Source: JBCFAY01 sp038562375 (GTDB lineage: Bacteria; Bacillota; Clostridia; Christensenellales; CAG-138). Taken from it: 64,000 nt of DNA. How positions within the stretch are numbered: the stretch's first letter is position 1; the number at the start of each line of letters is the position of its first letter. Shown here one piece after another: positions 7,971-16,873 of this stretch. The stretch is taken from the NCBI GenBank assembly GCA_038562375.1, contig JBCFAY010000007.1, positions 1 to 64,000 on the forward strand, written 5' to 3'. The notes under the pieces were generated by a model. It was not told the DNA's origin and ran no database searches. It was given only the letters and a program-made list of their open reading frames with translations. The translations under genes were made by a program, and so were the position numbers.

Positions 7971-8587
7971 ACCATACCCCCCATGCGCAGAGCATACCAT
8001 CGATCCACCTGCGCGTACAGACGATCGCAGTCTCCATCATTATAAAACACAGTGTCCGCACGCGCGCATTTTTCTTCATCGCTCACCTGCGTGCGCATAC
8101 GCGCGAGCGCCTGTTCCCGCGTGCAGTGATCGCGCTCCATCACGCGCTCAAGCCGTGCTTGCTCCGGCGCGTGAACGACGAGGATTTCATCGACGGATCG
8201 TTCCAGCCCCGCCTCGAAGAGCAAAGGGATATCCAGCACGATCATCCCGTCCGGAAAATCTTGCCGGAGCGCAGCGATGCGCTCGTCCATGCGCTTAAAG
8301 ACCAGCGGATGGATGATGCCCTCGAGGCGCTCTCGCGCTCCATCGTCCTCAAATACGAGTCCGGCGAGCTTCTTCCGGTCGAGATTTCCCTGCGGATCGA
8401 ACACCGCGGGGCCGAATTCAGCGCGGACCCGGTCGAGCGCGGGGGAATTCGGCGCGAGGAGTTCTCGGGAAATTCCGTCGGCGTCCACGATGTGCGCGCC
8501 AAGCGCGGCCAGCCTGTGGCTGACCGTGGATTTCCCCGAGCCGATGGACCCGGTAAGGCCGACGAGGGGCTGATTGCGCTCAATCAT
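7967..8587 (-). CDS. coaE: Dephospho-CoA kinase
   Basis: CoaE catalyses the last step of coenzyme A synthesis, ATP-dependent 3'-phosphorylation of dephospho-CoA. The 206-residue protein has the P-loop GSIGSGKST (13-21), the DADGISRELL segment and VLDIPLLFEAGLE, all typical of the family, at normal length. It overlaps polA upstream and the transglycosylase downstream as ATGA in each case. The polA-coaE order is common in Bacillota. Confidence 0.96.
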   Translation of the reverse strand: MIERNQPLVGLTGSIGSGKSTVSHRLAALGAHIVDADGISRELLAPNSPALDRVRAEFGPAVFDPQGNLDRKKLAGLVFEDDGARERLEGIIHPLVFKRMDERIAALRQDFPDGMIVLDIPLLFEAGLERSVDEILVVHAPEQARLERVMERDHCTREQALARMRTQVSDEEKCARADTVFYNDGDCDRLYAQVDRWYALRMGGMV

Positions 8588-11151
8588 TTCATGTCGTACC
8601 AGCTGTGCGCGATGCTCGCCTGCGCAGTGAGCGGAACCTTAAGCGCGATCACGTTCTGCATCTGCTCCAAAAGGATCTCCCTGACACGCTCGGCTTCGCC
8701 GACCGGCGCGTCGACGATCAGCTCGTCGTGAATCTGCAGCACCAGCTTGGCGCGAAGGCCTTCCTTTTCCAATTGGTCGTGCACGCGGACCATCGCGAGC
8801 TTTATGATGTCCGCCGCGGTGCCCTGCAGCGGCATGTTCATCGCCACGCGCTCGCCGAAGCTGCGCGTGTTGAAATTCGGGGATTTTAGCTCCGAAAGCT
8901 CTCGCCTCCGCCCGAAGAGCGTGACCGCGTACCCAAGGCGTTTGCCCTCCTCCACGCTTAGGCGCATATACTCGTGTACGCGCGGATACCGCTCGAAATA
9001 CCGCTTGATATATTCTCCTGCCTCTCGGCGGCTGATACCGAGGTTCCTTCCAAGGCCGAAATCGCTGATCCCGTAGATGATGCCGAAGTTGACGGCCTTG
9101 GCCGCGCCGCGCTGCGCGCTCGTGACCTTGTCGAGAGGGACGGAAAATACCTCCGCCGCCGTGCGCGTATGGATATCGCCGCCGGAGTTGAACGCCTCGA
9201 GCATCCCTTCGTCCCCGCTCATGTGCGCTAGGAGCCTTAATTCGATCTGCGAATAATCCGCGCCGACAAGCAGGTTGCCCTCGCTCGCGATGAACGCGCG
9301 GCGGATCTCACGCCCAAGCTCGGTGCGCACGGGGATATTCTGAAGGTTTGGCTCCGCGCTCGATATCCGGCCGGTCGCCGCCACGTTTTGATGGAACGTC
9401 GTATGGATGCGCCCGGTGCCCGCGCGCGCCAGGACGAGCAGCCCGTCGGCGAACGTGCTCTTCAATTTGGTCAAAAAACGGTATTCCTGAACCATCGGCA
9501 CGACCGGGTGCAGCCCCTCGAGCTTTTCCAAGACCTCCGCGTCCGTCGAATAGCCCGTGCGCGTCTTCTTCTGCGCGGGCAGGCCGAGCGTTTCAAAGAG
9601 CACCTCTCCGAGCTGGCGCGTGGAGAGGATGTTGAATTCCTTGCCCGCCGCTTCATAGATGCGATACGCGAGCTCGCCGATGCGCTCGTCAAAGCGCTTG
9701 CTCAGGCTGTGCAGCATCGCGATGTCGAGCATGAAGCCCTCGCGCTCCATGTCGAAGAGCACCTCGATCAGCGGCTGCTCGATCGTTGCGTACAATTCGT
9801 TCAAGGACTGCTCCCGCATCTCGCGTTCCATCTGTTCCATCAGCGCGAACAGGCGCGCGGCGGAGGGCTCCCCCTCGCCGAACCTCGCCCTGCACAGCTC
9901 ACGGAACGTCGCGGCCGGGCGCGTGGGATTTAAGAGATATTCCGCGATCATCGCGTCGAAGCGAAGCCCGCCGAGACGGATCCCGTTCCTTGCGAGCAGA
10001 TGCATGAGCTGTTTCGCGTCGAACACGAGCTTTTGCGGCTTTTCCGCCTCGAGCGCGGGCGCGAGCGCCTCGAGCACCGCGTCGGGCTCCAGCCCTTGTT
10101 CAAGCAGTGTCGCCTCGCAGACGACGGAGAACTGTTCCTTGCCGTCCAGAGCGACGCACAATCCGTTCTGGATATCGATCGCGAGCCATTGCGCATCCTT
10201 AGCGCGCTTTGCGAGCCGCTCCAATTCCCCATCCGTTGAGACCCGCGTCGAAATCGCAGCGGCGACAGGCGCGGGCGCGCTCTTAGGCGCCGGGCTCCTC
10301 TCGGCGACGCGCGCGCCGAGAGAGCGCATTTCGAGCTCCTGCAAAAGCGGGAGCGCCCCGCGCATCCGCTCGGGATAAAACGCGCAGTCCTCGAGGGTCA
10401 TCGTCACCGGCACGTTGACGTCGATCCTGCCAAGCTCCAGGCTCATTCGCGCCTGATCGGCGTACTGGGCGAGCTTTTCCCCAAGCTTTCCCTTGACTCG
10501 GGCCGCGTTTTCGAGCACGGCTTCCATGCTCTTGTACTCTTCAAGCAGCTTTAGCGCGGTCTTTTCGCCCACGCCGGGGACGCCGGGGATATTGTCGGAC
10601 CCGTCGCCCATGAGCCCCTTGAGATCGACCATCCGATCGGGCGTAAGCCCATAGCGCTCCAAAAGAAGCGTCCTGTCGTATTCGTCGGTCTCGCTGATGC
10701 CCTTCTTCGTGAGCATCACGTGCGTATTTTCTCCGATGAGCTGCAGCGCGTCCCGATCGCCCGTCACAAGCAGGGCGAACACGCCTTCGCCGTTGGCGAT
10801 GCGCGAGAACGTGCCCAGGATATCGTCCGCCTCGTAGCGCGGGCACTCGCAGATCGCGATGCCCATCTCGGCAAGCACGTTTTTGAGGGTATCGAACTGC
10901 GGGCGAAGCTCATCGGGCGTTTCGCGCCTGCCCGCCTTGTATTGATCGTAGAGCTGATGGCGGAAGGTCGGCCCGTGCATATCAAACGCGACCAGCAGGT
11001 AGTCCGGCGATTCGGCGATGAGCTTGAGGAGCATGCCGAGAAAGCCGTGAACCGCGCCGGTCGGCAAACCGCTTCTGGTGTTCATGGGCGGGAGGGCGTA
11101 AAACGCCCGATGCATGAGGCTGTTGCCGTCAATCGCGATGAGTTTCTTCAA
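8584..11151 (-). CDS. polA: DNA polymerase I
   Basis: The 855-residue enzyme fills gaps and removes Okazaki primers. Domains: 5' nuclease (1 to about 285, ending in GLMGDGSDNIPGVPGVGEKTA-type helix-hairpin-helix), a 3'-5' exonuclease-like domain (about 300-460), and polymerase (470-855) with motif A DYSQIELRLLAHMSGD, motif B RRGAAKAVNFGIIYG and motif C LQIHDELIVDAP. The exonuclease DxE motif reads AIDIQNG, so the metal-binding glutamate is missing and proofreading is probably lost, as in Bacillus PolI. The TTG start at 11151 has AAGGAG six bases upstream; an ATG at 11217 has no ribosome site. Confidence 0.96.
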   Translation of the reverse strand: MKKLIAIDGNSLMHRAFYALPPMNTRSGLPTGAVHGFLGMLLKLIAESPDYLLVAFDMHGPTFRHQLYDQYKAGRRETPDELRPQFDTLKNVLAEMGIAICECPRYEADDILGTFSRIANGEGVFALLVTGDRDALQLIGENTHVMLTKKGISETDEYDRTLLLERYGLTPDRMVDLKGLMGDGSDNIPGVPGVGEKTALKLLEEYKSMEAVLENAARVKGKLGEKLAQYADQARMSLELGRIDVNVPVTMTLEDCAFYPERMRGALPLLQELEMRSLGARVAERSPAPKSAPAPVAAAISTRVSTDGELERLAKRAKDAQWLAIDIQNGLCVALDGKEQFSVVCEATLLEQGLEPDAVLEALAPALEAEKPQKLVFDAKQLMHLLARNGIRLGGLRFDAMIAEYLLNPTRPAATFRELCRARFGEGEPSAARLFALMEQMEREMREQSLNELYATIEQPLIEVLFDMEREGFMLDIAMLHSLSKRFDERIGELAYRIYEAAGKEFNILSTRQLGEVLFETLGLPAQKKTRTGYSTDAEVLEKLEGLHPVVPMVQEYRFLTKLKSTFADGLLVLARAGTGRIHTTFHQNVAATGRISSAEPNLQNIPVRTELGREIRRAFIASEGNLLVGADYSQIELRLLAHMSGDEGMLEAFNSGGDIHTRTAAEVFSVPLDKVTSAQRGAAKAVNFGIIYGISDFGLGRNLGISRREAGEYIKRYFERYPRVHEYMRLSVEEGKRLGYAVTLFGRRRELSELKSPNFNTRSFGERVAMNMPLQGTAADIIKLAMVRVHDQLEKEGLRAKLVLQIHDELIVDAPVGEAERVREILLEQMQNVIALKVPLTAQASIAHSWYDMK

Positions 11152-11188
11152 AGCGGGCTCCTTTTGCCTTACGCGCTTTTTGCTGATA

Positions 11189-11217
11189 AGTTTATCACGC
11201 GCCCCTTGAAAATGCAA
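11189..11217 (-). promoter_or_regulatory. Candidate polA operon promoter
   Basis: The minus strand shows -35 TTGCAT (11212-11217), a 17-bp spacer and -10 TAAACT (11189-11194), placing transcription start about 30 bp before the TTG start of polA. A direct repeat GAACAGGC (two copies 11 bp apart) lies just upstream at about 11219-11238. The rest of 11240-11380 shows no gene. Confidence 0.55.
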
Positions 11218-11380
11218 ACGAACAGGCTGTGAACAGGCCGTTTCGAGCGGATCCTACAGGCTCCTCGCGCCGTCGCAGACCGGTAACGCTTGAGCCGAAT
11301 GCGGATGCAAACGGATACCCGCATATTTCCGATCGCGCCGATCGACGCGGTTCGCCGAAAGGCTCTCGCTGCAAAACCGA

Positions 11381-12124
11381 TTACTCTTTCAGCCAGCCGT
11401 CGATCCGCTCGTAGAGCGCGGAAGTATCCTTTGGATCGGACAGGCAAAGGAGCACGGGTTTTCCGTTGCGCTCGATGAGTATCCAGGGCAAATCCCCGTC
11501 CTTGACATATGCGAGCACTTTGCCCATCTCCGAAGACGTAAAATTCCCTTTATACGCGCCTAAAACAGCGCTGCCGTCGGTTTTTTCCCGAAATGTCGGC
11601 GGGGCACTGAGGAGCGAAACGCTTTCGATGTCCGTCTTGGCAAGCTCGGTGCCGTATAAGCCGCCGATCGTCATCCTATCGTCGGAAAAGGATACGACGG
11701 GGTCCTTCAGGGTCGCCGACACAAGCCATCCTATAAACGCCAATACCAAGATCATCAGCGCCGAAATCGCAGCTGCGAAAATATAAAACCGCTTCGTAGG
11801 TTTCCTCTTGGCGTCGAACATGCTGCCGTCATACTTCTGGACGAACAGCGTAAGGAACCATATCCCGAAGAAAAGCAAGAGCATCCACGCTTCAAAAGCA
11901 TAGGGGACGCCCGATAAGCCCAGCGCGCCCGCAATGATCGCCGTGCCGCCGAGGCACGCCAGGCCGATCCCCATCGCGCGGGCGACGGCGGGCAGATCAA
12001 GCTTCGCCCTTTGTTCCTGTGAGGCGGTGTTGACGCCCGCGATCAGGCCGACCATTTTTTTTGCGCCGATCAGGTACGCAATGAGAAAAAAGACTCCGCC
12101 GATGATGAAAAGTATAACCGACAT
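11381..12124 (-). CDS. DUF3784-like membrane protein
   Basis: The 247-residue protein begins MSVILFIIGGVFFLIAYL followed by IGAKKMVGLIAGVN, matching the start of DUF3784 proteins (membrane proteins of Bacillota, function unknown). Four predicted membrane helices span residues 1-150. The C-terminal 95 residues look like a bacterial PH-like domain (MTIGGLYGTELAKTDIESV), seen attached to DUF3784 in some proteins. The ATG at 12124 has GGGAG close upstream. No operon partner is evident. Confidence 0.65.
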   Translation of the reverse strand: MSVILFIIGGVFFLIAYLIGAKKMVGLIAGVNTASQEQRAKLDLPAVARAMGIGLACLGGTAIIAGALGLSGVPYAFEAWMLLLFFGIWFLTLFVQKYDGSMFDAKRKPTKRFYIFAAAISALMILVLAFIGWLVSATLKDPVVSFSDDRMTIGGLYGTELAKTDIESVSLLSAPPTFREKTDGSAVLGAYKGNFTSSEMGKVLAYVKDGDLPWILIERNGKPVLLCLSDPKDTSALYERIDGWLKE

Positions 12125-12299
12125 ATCTCCCGCTCCTCCCATCGCCGAGAAATTGCAAAACGCAGGCGAGCATGCTTTTTTTTTGATACCGCTCCACCAA
12201 AAACGCGGGCGTGTACAGGATCGAGCCAAACCGTATCAAACGCCGGCGCTCTTAGCGGCTGCAAACGGATACTTGCCGAGCTTGCGCATCCGGAACGGA

Positions 12300-13613
12300 C
12301 TATTGCCGGATCACATCGTAGACCGTAGGCGGAGGTTCGATCCTTTGTTCGCCGACGCGTACGGCGTGGCGGAGCGTATCGGCCGATTCTTCGGCCCGCC
12401 GGTCGTCGTTGACATACAGCGTCGCCAAGGGCTCGCCCGCGCTTACGGCATCGCCGCAGCGCTTGTGCATGACGAGGCCGACGCTGTGGTCGATGGAATC
12501 GGTCTTCTTCTCGCGGCCTGCCCCGAGAAGCTGCGCCGCGACGCCGATTTTAACGGCGTCCATCGACTGGATGTAGCCCGCGCGGTCGCTGCGCACCTGC
12601 TGGGTGCTCCTTGTCGCGCAGAGAAGATCGCTGTTCTCGATCATCCCGGTGTCGCCGCCCTGAAGATTCACCATCTCCAGGAATTTCCCGTATGCGGCGC
12701 CGCTTTGAAGGGCTTTTTCGGCAAGCTTTACCCCTTCCTGCTCGTCCTTTGCCCTCCCCGTGAGCGCGATCATATGCGCGGCAAGCAGCACGCAGACACG
12801 ATATAAAGGATCCGTGGACGGGATTTCCCCGCGCAGCAGCTGCGCCGCCTCGCGCACCTCGAGGCCGTTGCCCACGGCGAGCCCAAGCGGCTGGTTCATA
12901 TCGGTGATGACCGCGACGATCTTCTTTTTAAGCTGCGCGCCGATATCCGCCATCGTCCCGGCGAGCTCCCGCGCTTCCTCCGGCGTTCGCATGAACGCGC
13001 CTGTGCCGCATTTGACGTCGAGCACGATCGCGTCGGCTCCCGCCGCGATCTTTTTGGACATGACGCTCGAGGCGACGAGAGCCGGGCTTCGTACCGTCGC
13101 CGTTACGTCCCGAAGCGCGTACATGAGCTTGTCGGCAGGCGCGAGGTTTCCCGTCTGTCCCGTCACGCACACGCCGATTTTTCTTAGATTGGCTTTAAAT
13201 TCGTCGATGGAAAGGTCGACCCGCATCCCGCGGATCGATTCGAGCTTATCGAGCGTTCCGCCGGTATGCCCGAGACCGCGCCCGCTCATCTTTGCGACGG
13301 GCGCGCCCAAAGCCGCCACCAGCGGCGCGATCACCAGCGTCGTCGTGTCGCCCACACCGCCGGTGGAGTGTTTGTCGACTTTGATCCCGGGAACATCCGA
13401 AAGGTCCATGATATCGCCGGAGCGCGCCATGCCGAGCGCAAGCGCGGCGGTCTCTTCCTTGTTCATGCCGCTGAAGCATACCGCCATCATCCACGCGGAC
13501 ATCTGGTAATCGGGGATATCGCCTTTGACAAAACCGGCCACGATCCATCCGATCTCCTCGGCCGTATGGGCGGCGCCTTCGCGCTTGCGCCCGATCAAGT
13601 CCACCATTCGCAT
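12300..13613 (-). CDS. pdp: Pyrimidine-nucleoside phosphorylase
   Basis: The enzyme reversibly phosphorolyses thymidine, uridine and deoxyuridine to base and (deoxy)ribose-1-phosphate for salvage or catabolism. The 437-residue length and the signature SGRGLGHTGGTLDKLESI, with KHSTGGVGDTTT for phosphate binding and a C-terminal PYNP domain, fit the family. It could be thymidine-specific (deoA); Bacillota members usually accept uridine too. The ATG at 13613 has GGGGAAG seven bases upstream. It starts 66 bp after a DUF4363 gene. No deoB, deoC or cdd is nearby. Confidence 0.93.
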   Translation of the reverse strand: MRMVDLIGRKREGAAHTAEEIGWIVAGFVKGDIPDYQMSAWMMAVCFSGMNKEETAALALGMARSGDIMDLSDVPGIKVDKHSTGGVGDTTTLVIAPLVAALGAPVAKMSGRGLGHTGGTLDKLESIRGMRVDLSIDEFKANLRKIGVCVTGQTGNLAPADKLMYALRDVTATVRSPALVASSVMSKKIAAGADAIVLDVKCGTGAFMRTPEEARELAGTMADIGAQLKKKIVAVITDMNQPLGLAVGNGLEVREAAQLLRGEIPSTDPLYRVCVLLAAHMIALTGRAKDEQEGVKLAEKALQSGAAYGKFLEMVNLQGGDTGMIENSDLLCATRSTQQVRSDRAGYIQSMDAVKIGVAAQLLGAGREKKTDSIDHSVGLVMHKRCGDAVSAGEPLATLYVNDDRRAEESADTLRHAVRVGEQRIEPPPTVYDVIRQ

Positions 13614-13679
13614 TGAATCACTTCCCCGCATTCGTTCTGTACTGCCATTGTAGCACAGCGCGGGGCGCGCGTCCAAACG

Positions 13680-14096
13680 TTACAGCAGCGTTCCCACGCT
13701 GAAATGCTCGATGGAATGCAGATATTCCGCCTTTGCGACGATAGACTCAAGCTCGACCAGTATCTGCGCGTGATCCTTGACGATCGTAAGCTGTTTGCAG
13801 CCGTTGATCGACGCCTCAAGCGCGACGATATCGTCGTGATTGAGGAAGAGCTTCATCGTTTCGCGCGCCTCGCGCATGACCTGCTGCATGGACTCAAGGC
13901 GCTCGCCGGCCGCCGCGTACTCGCCTGCCTTGACGTCCTCGATCGCGGCGCGCGCGCCCTCGGTAAGCTGATCGCCGACGTCCGCGATAAAATTGGCCGG
14001 GAATACGAACAGGCAGACGAGCCCCGCGATAAGCGCGAGATCGACGCACAGATCGACGAAGAGCTTTGACGGCTGTTTTTTCTCCGGTTTTCTCAT
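13680..14096 (-). CDS. DUF4363 family protein
   Basis: This 138-residue protein has one N-terminal membrane helix (about 15-37) and an all-helical extracytoplasmic part, matching DUF4363. DUF4363 genes are commonly paired with DUF421, as here, where the start overlaps the DUF421 stop as ATGA. Function is unknown; a spore or envelope role is often assumed but not established. Confidence 0.78.
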   Translation of the reverse strand: MRKPEKKQPSKLFVDLCVDLALIAGLVCLFVFPANFIADVGDQLTEGARAAIEDVKAGEYAAAGERLESMQQVMREARETMKLFLNHDDIVALEASINGCKQLTIVKDHAQILVELESIVAKAEYLHSIEHFSVGTLL

Positions 14097-14809
14097 CGCT
14101 CGCCTCCCGTTTTGCCCTCATCCGGCTGCGGTTCGTAGCGCAGGCGCCGCTGCGCGAAAAGGTCGCCGTTTGCGTTCATGCTTAGGAACAAAAGCTCCTT
14201 GGGGTCCTCAAACCCCAGCATGGTGAGCTGATCCTTGAGCCATTGCTCGGAATTCCCAACATGCTCGAGCGCGCGCTTGTGCACCTTGCCGTCGAGAACG
14301 AGGAAATGCGAAAGCTCCGCCCGGGGCGCGGGGAGCTTCATATCCGAAAAGCCGGGCTGCTGTTTGACGCCTTTTTTCAGTACCGACAGGTTGCCGTTGG
14401 TCTCGAGTATCGCGTAGGCGACCTCGGAAAGATCGAATACGTCCTTCTCGCGAAGCTGTTCGAGCATATCGTTGAGCGTATAGCGTGCGTTTCTTAATAC
14501 CTCTTCCTGCACCTTGCCGTTGGAGATGACGATCAAAGGCTTTCCGCAAACCAGCGAGCGTATCCCCTCGCTCTTAAGCGAAAGGAACGTCACAAGCTGC
14601 TGCACGAGAAACAGGGCGATGATCGGAACCGCGCCGTAGACGAGCGGGATCGACGTGTTGGAGATCGGACCCGCCGCCAGGTCCGCGATCAACAGCGTGA
14701 TCACGAGATCGAAGGGCTGCAGGTCGCTGATCTGGCGCTTGCCCGACAGCCTTATCACCGCAAATACCAGGCAGTATACGATTACGCCGCGGATAAACAG
14801 GATGAACAA
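14093..14809 (-). CDS. DUF421 (YetF-like) membrane protein
   Basis: The 238-residue protein has three membrane helices near the N-terminus (RGVIVYCLVFAVIRLSGKRQ, DLVITLLIADLAAGP, LVYGAVPIIALFLVQQ) and the DUF421 soluble domain with LVCGKPLIVISNGKV and DMLEQLREKDVFDLSEV. I use the TTG at 14809, 8 bp after AAAGGGAGG; the longer ATG version would add 52 unlikely residues. DUF421 proteins are widespread in spore formers and include SpoVA-associated members. Paired with DUF4363. Confidence 0.85.
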   Translation of the reverse strand: MFILFIRGVIVYCLVFAVIRLSGKRQISDLQPFDLVITLLIADLAAGPISNTSIPLVYGAVPIIALFLVQQLVTFLSLKSEGIRSLVCGKPLIVISNGKVQEEVLRNARYTLNDMLEQLREKDVFDLSEVAYAILETNGNLSVLKKGVKQQPGFSDMKLPAPRAELSHFLVLDGKVHKRALEHVGNSEQWLKDQLTMLGFEDPKELLFLSMNANGDLFAQRRLRYEPQPDEGKTGGER

Positions 14810-14919
14810 TGTCAAAGCCTCCCTTTCACAGGTACGATGCAAAATGCAAATTCCATATGCGTAGTGTGCGCATGCCGCCGCCGGGCAATTCCCAAGACCT
14901 AGCCGGAGTGCCGCCGGGC

Positions 14920-14956
14920 AAAGCAAAACGGCGCAAAGCGCGATGCGCTTTACGCC
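14920..14956 (-). terminator. Terminator after the molybdenum cofactor operon
   Basis: On the minus strand an 11-bp stem GGCGTAAAGCG/CGCTTTGCGCC (with one G-T pair; arms 14946-14956 and 14930-14940) is followed by GTTTTGCTT. It lies 22 bp beyond the stop of the MOSC/MogA gene. Confidence 0.7.
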
Positions 14957-14977
14957 GATCCACAAAGGCGGAGCCTG

Positions 14978-15919
14978 TTATTTGCAGTTGCCCGGCCGCT
15001 CTGCGGCGCATTCGAATGTTTCTCCGCGCACGGTCTTGATCGCGTGTTCGAGCACGGGAAGGAACACCTCCATGCATTCGCGCACCGCTCTGGGGCTACC
15101 CGGCATGTTGACGATCAAAGTGCGGCCTCTGATGCCCGCGACCGCGCGGGAAAGCATCGCGCGGTTCGTGATTTCAAGGCTCTTTGCGCGCATCGCCTCC
15201 GGTATCCCGGGCGCAAGCCTTTCCACGGCGTCCATCGTCGCCTCCGGCGTAACGTCGCGCGGGGCAAACCCCGTTCCGCCGCTCGTAAGGATCAAATCAA
15301 CGAGCCCCGAATCCGCCGTCTTCTTCAGATATTCCGCGATGCGCCCGCGCTCGTCCGGGAGCACAACGATCTCTAGGACCAGCGCGTGCCCTTCGAGCAG
15401 CTTTTTCAGCTCCGGACCGGAAAGATCCTCCCGCTCGCCGCGGTGTCCCTTATCGCTCGCTACGAGCACGGCTGCCGTGATCGGCCGGTATACGATCTCG
15501 ACGGGATCGCCGGGTTCGACCTGTCCCTCTTCGAGCACCTTGACGAATATGCCCTCGGTCGGCATGATGCACATCCCGACCTGGCGATAGACCTCGCAGT
15601 GGTGATGGCATTCCTTGCCGATCTGCGTGACCTCTACGAGCGCTCCGCCGAGGCGCAGCCTGCTCCCGATGGGCAGCGAGCAAATGTCGATTCCCTCGGT
15701 CGTGATGTTCTCGGCAAACCTGCCCGGCGAGAGGCCCGTCGCCCCGAGCTTTATCATCTTGTCGATGCTTTCGCTCGCGAGCAGGCTGATCTGGCGGTGC
15801 CAAGCGCCCGCGTGCGCGTCGCCCTCTATGCCGTGGTTTTCCTTAAGCTGCGCGCTCTCGATCGGCTGCTTGACCGTTCCCTTTTTCACGCTGATGTTGA
15901 CCGATACGACCCTGCCCAT
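14978..15919 (-). CDS. MOSC domain-MogA/MoaB molybdopterin adenylyltransferase fusion
   Basis: The 313-residue protein joins two molybdenum cofactor domains. Residues 1-145 form a MOSC domain (IEGDAHAGAWHRQISLLASE; GRFAENITTEGID; IGKECHHHCEVY), a sulfur-carrier/transfer fold related to the MoCo sulfurase C-terminus. Residues 150-305 form a MogA/MoaB domain (TSGGTGFAPRDVTPEA; NMPGSPRAVRECMEVFLPVLEHAI) that adenylylates molybdopterin before molybdate insertion. The ATG at 15919 lies just beyond the moaA stop with GGAGG inside the moaA end. It is the third gene of moaC-moaA-this gene. Confidence 0.9.
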   Translation of the reverse strand: MGRVVSVNISVKKGTVKQPIESAQLKENHGIEGDAHAGAWHRQISLLASESIDKMIKLGATGLSPGRFAENITTEGIDICSLPIGSRLRLGGALVEVTQIGKECHHHCEVYRQVGMCIMPTEGIFVKVLEEGQVEPGDPVEIVYRPITAAVLVASDKGHRGEREDLSGPELKKLLEGHALVLEIVVLPDERGRIAEYLKKTADSGLVDLILTSGGTGFAPRDVTPEATMDAVERLAPGIPEAMRAKSLEITNRAMLSRAVAGIRGRTLIVNMPGSPRAVRECMEVFLPVLEHAIKTVRGETFECAAERPGNCK

Positions 15920-15920
15920 G

Positions 15921-16871
15921 TTAGCCTCCGATTTTCGACATGTTCTTCGCCGATACAAAGGGGGCGGAAAAGCAATGCCCCTCCGGCTTTTGATAGATCG
16001 CGTCCTCAATCGTCTTAAGGAGCGCGTCGTCGCCCTCCGCGAGCGCGGCTTTGAGCGAAATCTCGCCGTTGTCGCCAAGGCAGGGGCGGAGCATGCCGTC
16101 GCTCATCACGCGCACGCGATTGCACTCGCCGCAGAATTGATGGGAGATCGGGCTGATGAAGCCGATGCGCCCGACATAGCCCTCGATCTTGTAATCCCGC
16201 GAGGGCTGTCCCTGATAGCGCGGCGGGATCGGCACCAGCCGGGGCCGCGCCTTGATCAGCTCGTCGGAAGGTACCCGAAGCTTAGGATTCTGCCCGAGCG
16301 CGCCGATCGGCATCAGTTCGATGAAGCGCACATCGATGGGTCTTGATTTGGCAAGCTCGATCAGCGCGTCTACCTCGTCGTCGTTCACGCCGCGCATGAC
16401 CACCATGTTGACCTTGAGCGGCAAAAGCTCTTCCTCGATGCAGCGGTCGATCGCCTTCAATACCGGCGCAAGCTCGCCGCCGCCCGTGATCGAGCGGTAC
16501 TTTTCCTCGTTGAGAGAATCCATGCTGATGTTCAGGCGCGTAAGTCCCGCGCTTTTGAGCGGGCGTACAAGGTCATAGAGCTGCTGCGCGTTGGTCGTCA
16601 GAGCGATTTCCTTGATGCCGGGGACTTGGCCGAACCGCTCTACCAGCGTCACCACGTCCCGCCGAAGCAGCGGCTCGCCTCCCGTGACGCGAATCTTGTT
16701 CACGCCGAGCTTCGCCATCGCCCGTACGATGCGCACGAACTCCTCGGTGGAAAGCTCGCGCTCCTTGGGGCAGTCGCCCTCCTGCGCGCGGCAGTATGCG
16801 CAGCGAAGCGTACACCGCTCGGTGATCGACAGGCGAAGATATTCGATTGCGCGTCCAAAACGATCCTGCAT
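15921..16871 (-). CDS. moaA: GTP 3',8-cyclase MoaA
   Basis: MoaA is a radical SAM enzyme starting molybdopterin synthesis by converting GTP to 3',8-cyclo-GTP. The 316-residue protein carries the SAM cluster motif CTLRCAYC (Cys20, 24, 27), GGEPLLR, the C-terminal second cluster cysteines in FCGECNRVRV and RPCLGD, and the terminal Gly-Gly. That tail is normally inserted into the active site. It is slightly shorter than the usual 325-330 residues. moaC lies 2 bp upstream; the MOSC/MogA fusion follows directly. Confidence 0.96.
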   Translation of the reverse strand: MQDRFGRAIEYLRLSITERCTLRCAYCRAQEGDCPKERELSTEEFVRIVRAMAKLGVNKIRVTGGEPLLRRDVVTLVERFGQVPGIKEIALTTNAQQLYDLVRPLKSAGLTRLNISMDSLNEEKYRSITGGGELAPVLKAIDRCIEEELLPLKVNMVVMRGVNDDEVDALIELAKSRPIDVRFIELMPIGALGQNPKLRVPSDELIKARPRLVPIPPRYQGQPSRDYKIEGYVGRIGFISPISHQFCGECNRVRVMSDGMLRPCLGDNGEISLKAALAEGDDALLKTIEDAIYQKPEGHCFSAPFVSAKNMSKIGG

Positions 16872-16873
16872 GA

